Origin: Capitulum mitella
Lineage: Eukaryota > Arthropoda > Thecostraca > Pollicipedomorpha > Pollicipedidae
Direction of reading: 5' to 3'
Assembly: GCA_030062745.1 (NCBI GenBank)
Contig: CP099848.1
Span: 18,401,081-18,465,080, forward strand
DNA: 64,000 nt
A program made the translations under genes and the position numbers. Of this stretch, positions 56,401 through 64,000 are shown one piece after another (positions within the stretch are counted from its first letter, which is position 1; every line of letters starts with the position of its first letter). Below the pieces are notes generated by a model. That model was not told where the DNA came from. It was given only the letters and a program-made list of their open reading frames with translations, and made no database searches.

Positions 56401-58053
56401 CTTTGGCAGCTCTGACGTCCAGGTGAGAGTTCGCAGAAAGGGGCGAAAATGGTGCAGCGGTATCTGATGGCCTTCCGGCGTATCTGTCAGAGCCGGGACG
56501 TTTATGGGCAAGATATACAATAAAATTGCATCTTTCAGGCTAGTTTAAACAACATTAGTTGATTAAAGTTAATTAAATCCATCTCGCGTATTAAAACGCC
56601 TTGCGGAACGCATGACGAGCGCGGCGCACTGAATTTCTCTTGGACTTAGCGAGTATATTTCAAAACATTGCTGAGTATGTTTTTTTTTACCGATCACTTT
56701 CAGCAGTTCGCATCAGAAGAATTGCAAGTTTACAGGCTACCCGCGTCCATGATATTGCTCCCTGTTGTTACTGAGCGATTCCAAGCATCCCAAGGAAAAA
56801 GCAAGGGTGAAAACATCTCTCCTGGCTTAGTTCGCGGACATAGAGCTTGTAAGCTAACGCACTGCATGCGATGAATGGGAATAGGGCAAAATAAAGAATT
56901 GAACTCTCTTCTGATGGAAACTTTATCGGCCAATGCCCAACGGCTGTGAAGTTATTAAAATGAAGAAAACGTTGTGACCAAGCAAAGCCGGGCCGGGCTA
57001 CATCTGTTTTTTTCTTTCTTTGTGTAGTTTAAGTAAAACTGACTCGCAATGAGACTTCACATGTAATGAGAATGTTGGGACTCTGTTAATGTTGTCTTAA
57101 TAACGTTCATTTTTGAAGAAGTTGTGCACCTTGATTAAATCTGGGGCAAACGCGTAAAAAGAGCTTTGTCATGGTAAGGAACAATGCCGTACGCCGAATG
57201 GGCCATGCTTCAAACAGCAGGAAGAGTGTAATTAAGCGGTCGGCCCGAATCCGCACGGCCTAGCCACGGCGCATTTGGCAGGCTTATATCACCGCAGCTA
57301 TTTGGAAATGAGCCATGAAGTTTTCGCCAGATAAGAATCTTTAAAATTTTGCATTTCAACCGCAATGCACTGGCTTCCAAGTCTTTCTGTTCACTTAGCT
57401 ATTCCAGACACGACGTTTTTGAATTCGAAGTTTTTCATGATGTTTCCAGATTGTTGAGTGGTAACAGATAGCCACATTTTGAGACTGTGACAATGCAACC
57501 TGCAATTCCTCGGGTGCCAAAAGCTGGATCACATCGGCAGACCTTAGTCTGTACCGCGAAATGCAACAAGACAAAATGTATATGCAAACCGATATCTAAA
57601 AAACAGCTCTCGCATAAAGCACAATACAGATAACAAACACTGTATGATTAAATTTTCAAAGGAAGACTGTCTTTAAATGTAGATAAATACATTTTCTTTT
57701 TCGTTTCAATGGTTTCAACTCCTTTTGCACGCACCTAATCAACAGTAAACCATTGTGAGTGATGGTTTCACGGAGCCTACACAAGTACGCAAAACACAAG
57801 TCTGCGTCCCAACTTCTCAATCAGTGCGTGTCCAATATTTTCTCCTCTGCTTTGTAACGTGTCGAGCCCATCTACTCGGTGCTCCGCTGAGGCAGACGTC
57901 TGACAAAGAGCGGTTCGTTATCTGCGAGCTCCGGACGCGTCACCCACCACAAGGGAGCCTCATTAGCTCCAGCCCCTGTGACACGCTGTCACACGAGCCC
58001 GCCGAGCGGCCGGCCGTGATGGGAAAACAGAGCCGACAGCGCCACCGGCCTGC
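50461..58053. other. Long stretch without a supported gene
   Basis: CpG-rich blocks lie at 51000-51440, 53890-54480 and 55850-56400. Between them is AT-rich DNA with GAAAATTCCAAT-type direct repeats (about 51690-51725) and a 16-bp direct repeat ATGGGTCATCTGCAAT (52486 and 52701). Open frames such as 52010-52351, 52956-53333 and 55036-55278 show no recognised family. A short acidic tail-like frame at 53230-53274 is among the rejected items. Confidence 0.5.
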
Positions 58054-58332
58054 CAGCCCGACAGTCTGCCAGCCAGACAGCCGGACAGCCAGACAGCTCG
58101 GCAGCTCGACAGCCTGACAACCAGACAGCTCGGCAGCCCGACAGCTCCACAGCCCGACAGTCCGACAGCCTGACAGCTCGGCGGCCCACCAGCCAGACAG
58201 CCCGACAGTCCGACAGCTCGGCGGCCCACCAGCTCGACAGCCCGCCAGCCCGACAGCCCGCGAGCTCAATAGTCCGACAGCCCGACAGCTCGACAGCCCG
58301 ACAGCTCGGCAGCCCGACAGCTAACAGCTCGA
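58054..58332. repeat. 8-bp tandem array, about 35 units
   Basis: The octamer CAGCCCGA and close variants (CAGCTCGA, CAGCCAGA, CAGTCCGA) repeat 33 times without an indel from 58054 to 58317, followed by a 7-bp and an 8-bp unit. All three minus-strand frames stay open through it, producing the Cys/Ser/Arg/Leu-rich pseudo-proteins read there. It is a minisatellite, not coding. Confidence 0.92.
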
Positions 58333-61300
58333 CAGTGGAGGTCCACGGCTTCGTTAGTCGCCGGCCGAGCGACAAGGCCGTTCGGTAAGCCCGTTCCCGG
58401 CGCGGGCCCACCCACACGGCGTCCACGACCGGCCGCACGTCGTCACACGGCGCGTCTCTCGCGACCACGGCCGCGGCCGCGCTTAAAAGCCCCGGCGCCT
58501 CGGAGGCCGGCAGAGTGGCTCGCCACCATTAGTTCGCGAAGGGTTCCCGCCACGGCGAAATTACCGGAAATGGACGAGGTGGCCACACATCCGGCCACGG
58601 CGGCGCCGAGACGGGCACTCCGAAGGGCGACGCCCCCTGAGACACGGCGGCACTGGCGCCTCATTCGGCACGGCCTGAGGTCATTCAGCAATCTGGGGAG
58701 TCCACGCAACTTCCACTCACAGCTGGTAGGCTTGGTCGTAAAAGACAGGTTTATTACAGGCCGTCATTCCTGGCACATTGGCAGTCTGAGCGCTTAATGA
58801 GGCGCGCGCTCTCTAGATTCATAAGCTGAAAGGCTATGAATAGGAATGGCTCCATTCGTGAGTTTTCTACGAGGTCGGCCGCGGGAAGGGCAACATGAAG
58901 TATTCGCTTCAGTAGCAGGCTCAACGACTCATGCAGTGCTGCATAAGAATCACCACGGCGCCGCCCGATTGTGAAGATTGTATCGCGTCGTGTCCGACTT
59001 AAACCGTCGCCTGGCCACGGGTCGGATTCGTAGTGTCGCGTTTTGGGTCAGACCAGCAGTCCGCAACTGTTCCCTGGTGGCCCCAGGCGGTGGGCTAGGG
59101 ACCCTGGCACGACGGACCGTCGTGGGCAGGTCCCAGCACAGCAGACGGCAGCGGACCGGCCTCGGGAGGACGCACCATGGTCCGGCGGGCTTCATCTGAC
59201 CATCTGACCCCGAGGCGGTCCCTCCGCTGCGCACCAGCTGCGCGCTGTCCGCCCCCTGACGCCGTGCACCTCCTGAGGCCGTGCCAGCTCCGCTCCGACC
59301 GCTCTGAAGGTGCTGTAGCCACGTCGGGCGTGCTGTCGGCTGCCGTCTCCAGGAGGCAGCGTGAGTGCACAGCGCACCTCGCGGCGCCGCTGTCATCGGC
59401 GGCCGCCCACGGCGCCCGCAGTCCAGACGGCAGCTCACGAACGCCGGGCCGGGGCAGCAGCGCCGGCCAGGAATGCGCCGGCAATTGGCTGATTTGCTTA
59501 CGTTGCCCCGCCGCCGTTCAGAAACAAGGCGTGCGGCGCACCGCTGCCGTCCATATTGGATCAGCGTGTGGGAAATCGGCGGTTCCGACCCCGGCTGAGT
59601 CTCATCAAAGTAGGCCAAGGAGCAGAGTCCATTGTCTATTTATATTTGTAACCATTATCAATTTACAAATCAGAGGATGCCATGCGAGGCTCTTTATCCC
59701 ATGCCCTCCCTTTCTCTTCTATCTAGCCAGCAATTTTCTTAACAAAATCTGTCCACTGAACCAAAACCATTACGGTAATGGCGTCCTGTTGAACAAAGCA
59801 GAAACTACGACTGTAGCAAACAAAAGCACGATGTTCATCATGCCCAGCATTACAAAAAACAACAAAACTCTTAAATAATAATTTTTCTCAGCCAGATTAT
59901 AATGTATACAAAATTCAGCATTGAATGATGGGAACAGATTAAAGACTAAATTCCAAAATGACTAAAATTTTAAATATTCTAATTTTTAAAGAATTACGCA
60001 GCAATTGCAACGTACTGAAAAATCCCAGGTATCTTCTCCACTGCGATTTCAAAGACTGCTTCCTGTTATAACTTTGCATGTCGAAAACATTACAGCCCCT
60101 CCCAGCAAGTTTAGCTGTGTGCATTTTGAGAAATATGTGTATGTTCTGATAACTCCACAGATGCTAACTTCCTGCGGGCCACAGAAATTGTCTAACTTGG
60201 CACTCATACCAAACTGATGCTTTAATGAACAGTCTGCCCCTTTCATGCGGAGGCAGAAGATGAAGTGCCTTCGCTTTGCTGCATAAGTTCATTTATTACG
60301 CTTTTAGTAAATGCGTAATGTCTGAAAAGTCCGCGGATTTCTGTTCAGTGACCACAGGTCAAAGTACCAAACAGACATTGTCCACGACATCTTCTGAATG
60401 TCATGCATACCCTAGGTAATGAAAACGCATATCAATAACACACGTCCAAGAGTTCGGTTTGCCTACGACCCGAGGCAGGCATTCCCCGTTACCGAGCATC
60501 ACGGCCGGCTCCCAGCGGAGTCGACACACCAACGCACGTCAATTAGCCGGCCCGACAGCTGACGCCACGTCACCGTCGCCGCCGGGCGCCGGTAAACAGC
60601 AGCTGGGCCGCTCCGCAGTCACCGTCACAGAGGCGGCTGCGCCCGACACCCGACACGTAACCCGCCGGCGGACGTTAGCCACGCAGCACACGTTGCGCTC
60701 CGAGATCGCAGTTTGGAGACTGCTCTGTTGTATTGCCTCGTGAGTGTGTAAGCGTTTTGCTATGCGGGTGATTTCTCTAGTACGTAAACGCTGTCGGATG
60801 ACTGTCACCCCTTCCCCACAACCGTCTCGTGTGTTTAGACTTGGGCTCGGGAATAACCCACGGGATGTTACCTGCAATCGTAACAATTCGTGCAACACAC
60901 ACGGCGGAGCGGCGGGCAGAGCCAGTCGCCGACCACAGTCTGCAGACGCCGCAGCCGGGCCAGATGTCGCCGTCACACCGGCGGCCCCAGGCAGCGGTCA
61001 CGGGTTATCCGGCCGCGAACGTCCGACCTGACGTGCTGGCCGGCAGGACGGGCATCGGCGTCCGCGGCGGAGGTAACGTGGAACAATGGGTTCCACGCCG
61101 TTAATCGATTATCGGATGCACACGTCATCGACGGACATTGTAGCTAGGTTTCTTTCTTGCGGTGACTGCGACTTAAATCTCAAGCTCTGCCCAGCCTGAT
61201 GGTATTCAAATCGTGGTGAATGTTCTGGCAAGGGTCACCACGAAGTCTGTGGACAACCAGGAAGCCAAAGAATTCCCTTGCGCGTCCTTCACGATGCAAG

Positions 61301-64000
61301 AAGACCGCCTGGAGGCCGTACATCGGCTTCCAATTAATAAATTCCAATTAACACGCCAGAGAACACTGACAGCTGCGGGGTAAATGCTTTCAGCGAGATG
61401 AAGGGCCCACATCTCGCCGCATCGGCCTGAATTATGGTCGGCGCCGGTACGGGCCAGCAGGTCGACAGCCTGGAACGCTGTCGGCCAGCCTGGACGGACA
61501 GCCAGCCAGGAACGGACAGCCTGAACGCCACGGAAACGGCCGATCACCAGAGCCCACCGCCGGCGTCCGAGCCATCGGTGCCCGATCCGCCGGCGCCCGT
61601 ACCACCGGCGCCGGTCCCATCAACGCGCGTCCCACGTCCGCTCAGCGCGGATTTCAGGCACGCCCACAGCCCTGGCGACCGCCCGGGGCGGCGGACGCCG
61701 CGGCGGCGCGCGAACGTTCAGCGCTCGTTTGGGCGGCGCCTCCTGCAGGTCACCGGGCGGCCCGGCCGGCCGGCGAATTAGCCGAGAGCCGACACAGCCG
61801 GACCCGATGGCGGCGCGGCATGCGACCGTGCCAGGCCGGCCCGGCCGGTACCGGGTCAGGCGCGACCACCGGCATTACGTCACGGCGCCGCCACGGGCGT
61901 GACGCGTGACGGCCGGACGCGCCGGCGCCGAGCCTGGGCAGCATCGAGTGACGGGAGAAGTACGGAGTCTCCGACGTCGTTGTGCGCGGGCTTGTCTGGG
62001 GTGCGCCGCACGCGCTCTTGCATTGAGGCTGACGCCCGTATGTTTGTTGCCGCGCCGTGTCATCTACCCGTCGTTCGCCAGTGCCAATAACGGCCACTGG
62101 CAAATGCGTGATCAGCTAGACAGAGAAAAAAAATTAATCGCGTCAAACTACCAGATTCCGGCTCGGACTCTGGCAGATCCCGTTTGACATCCCAGCGGAC
62201 GGGAGCTACGGCTCTGACGCACTCGGAAACGCCAAGCCAGCCTCCGAGCGGGCGAACGGCTCATTTGTATTCATGTCACGGCAGAAGATCACCGCTGTAT
62301 CCCTCTAGCGGCGCAAGACAGGCCTTGCATGAACAGCAGAGTAGCACGGCATTAGCTGAACTGGATCACTTTACGTATTCAACGAGCGCTGTTAGCGAGC
62401 GTTTAAAGGTTATGTGCACATGGAAGCACGAGGTGCAAACGAATCGAGTCTAGGACCCGCTTGCTTGGTCAAATGACGAGGTCAACATTCAAATGGACGA
62501 CGTGCATAATGCTCCCAAGCGAGAAGGAAACGAGAACAAAACTATAGGGCTTATAGGGCTAAGTAAACTGCCATTTAAGAACAAACATGATTACTTCCCA
62601 TGCACCGATGCATGTGAAGAACCTTCATTTTGCGGACTGTGACCTATGCGTAACCTCTGGTCTTACGACCAGTTAATCATAAATCACATCCTTCACGCCA
62701 CCCACAACTGACAATGACGAGACAAAAAGAATGTCTGAACGATATTTGGCAACAACTTATCACAGTAACTAATAATGTCACATGAACACATTAATGACTT
62801 ATCAAAATGCTTCTAAAAGATCCAGAGCACTCATTCAAAATTTTCTTTCTCCCGCCATAACCTTCCAAAGTGTGTCCTCTTCTTTTACATTCATTTAACT
62901 AACGACGTGCAATAAATGATGTTAACGCTTTCGCCTTCTGATGTTCCAGCGTAAACAAGATAACTGATCAATCCAAGTTACTTCAGCTGCGTTCCTCACT
63001 TCTCGAAGGACGTTTTTTAGTCATTATGTTGATTAATGGCCGCGCTAAGTGCGTTGTCAACAGGGTTACGACTGCTCACCAAGCTGTTGACATGGTTTGA
63101 CGCGACAAAAACAGCATTACAGCTTTGAAGCCCTTCGCTCCACGAAGAATTAGTAACAGAGTGACTCGACTTCTGCCCAACTCTTGCTCGGGCACTGCTG
63201 TTTGAAGTTACCCGCGGAGTAAGTCAAACTTTTGCAATAACTCCAGTACGGCCCATCTGAAGACGAGGAAAGTATATCAACTCCAAATGCGCAAAACATC
63301 GCAAAAATGTCATCAGACGCAGTGGGCTGTCACGAGAGGTTAACAAAGCGAACTGCTTGATTGGCATCAAATAGTATCGCAGGATTTCCCACAGCGAAAG
63401 CACGAGGAGGCGATATTTGCGCAACGCTGTGCAATTATAACAGATTTCAAACATATACCTGGCGCTACCTATCAACGTTATACTCAATAATCCCTTTCTA
63501 GACATCTTTTTAAGTTAACAAAAACGTAGGAGGTACAACAACTTCAACTGTTGCTGATGGCTAGTCACATGGCAATGGTCAAAGTTCATAAAGGAAAAAT
63601 GCATCGGAAAACATGCACAGAAAACGTTTTAATTTGAGTTGTGACATTTAATGACGTTAGCTGTGACAGGTCACATCAAGACGTTACTATGTTTCCAACA
63701 ATGATAACAATATCAGAAACGCGACTGAACACGCAAACAAATAAAATGCAAGATAACAGGCCAGTAGTAAGCACCATGAATGCACTGTATCGCATAAATC
63801 TACTCTTCCAATGTGATAGAGAGGAAGATATTGTTGAAGTGCCTTGGAGCAAACACAGCTGAAGGCGTAAGTGCTATAATGCTCCTTAGCACATTTGAGT
63901 GACATCATCAATAACGGCAAAAATTTCTCGTCACACCACAGCTGCGCGTGACGGAACCGCTCCAGACGCGGGCAAGAGGAGCTCGTCAGCCTGCTGGTCG
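58333..64000. other. Long stretch without a supported gene
   Basis: CpG-rich blocks lie at 58400-58680, 59090-59520, 60470-61080 and 61430-62080. The rest is AT-rich. A small hairpin (GTGGAAC / GTTCCAC) is near 61078-61096. No exon was recognised. The region could hold the first exon and promoter of the minus-strand gene, but I could not identify them. Confidence 0.5.

Overview
This is eukaryotic nuclear DNA and most of it is non-coding. No bacterial-style gene arrangement is present. Open frames are short, the confident coding pieces are short exons with good splice sites, and much of the rest is tandem repeats, decayed DNA transposons and CpG-rich blocks. The one recognisable protein resembles arthropod RPUSD2 / fly RluA-2, so an arthropod, perhaps a crustacean, is my best inference. 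I cannot name the species.

The gene backbone is on the minus strand. Two exons of an RPUSD2-like pseudouridine synthase lie at 19137-19224 and 9422-9543. They join in frame across a 9.6 kb intron (phase 1), giving the conserved family signature before the catalytic domain. A third, less certain exon at 47512-47619 encodes a lysine/acid-rich segment, has the right phase to sit upstream, and would imply a 28 kb intron. I found no catalytic HRLDR motif on the minus strand between 1 and 9421, so the gene probably continues past the left edge. Most of positions 1-47.6 kb would then be intron.

Layout: 1-9.4 kb is non-coding, with a 36-bp array (3.8-4.1 kb), a perfect 20-bp inverted repeat (6.2 kb) and a TTAA-flanked element (6.45-7.66 kb). 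At 9.4-19.2 kb lie the two exons, a second TTAA-flanked element with a possible nested element, and a 46-bp array. At 19-26 kb there is a tRNA-like Pol III box pair, a CpG-rich block with a TATA/YY1-like pair, an unusual three-arm hairpin (22.9 kb) and 24-bp and 113-bp arrays. At 26-29.5 kb is the largest CpG-rich block. At 31-45 kb are arrays of 72, 31, 70 and 32 bp plus another TTAA-flanked element and a short hAT-like element. At 47-50.5 kb are the candidate exon, a 39-bp array, the second copy of the first TTAA-flanked element, and a hAT-like element with an 8-bp target duplication. At 50.5-64 kb I see no gene, only CpG-rich blocks and a long 8-bp array.

The most interesting signals are regulatory or structural. 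The TTAA-flanked elements carry clusters of the nuclear-receptor half-site AGGTCA, partly conserved between two copies. One element carries a DR1 and two DR4 arrangements in 33 bp. Other notable signals are a 32-bp array with one CAGCTG E-box per unit, and hairpins with long perfect arms at 6.2 and 22.9 kb. I found no convincing new multi-gene system.
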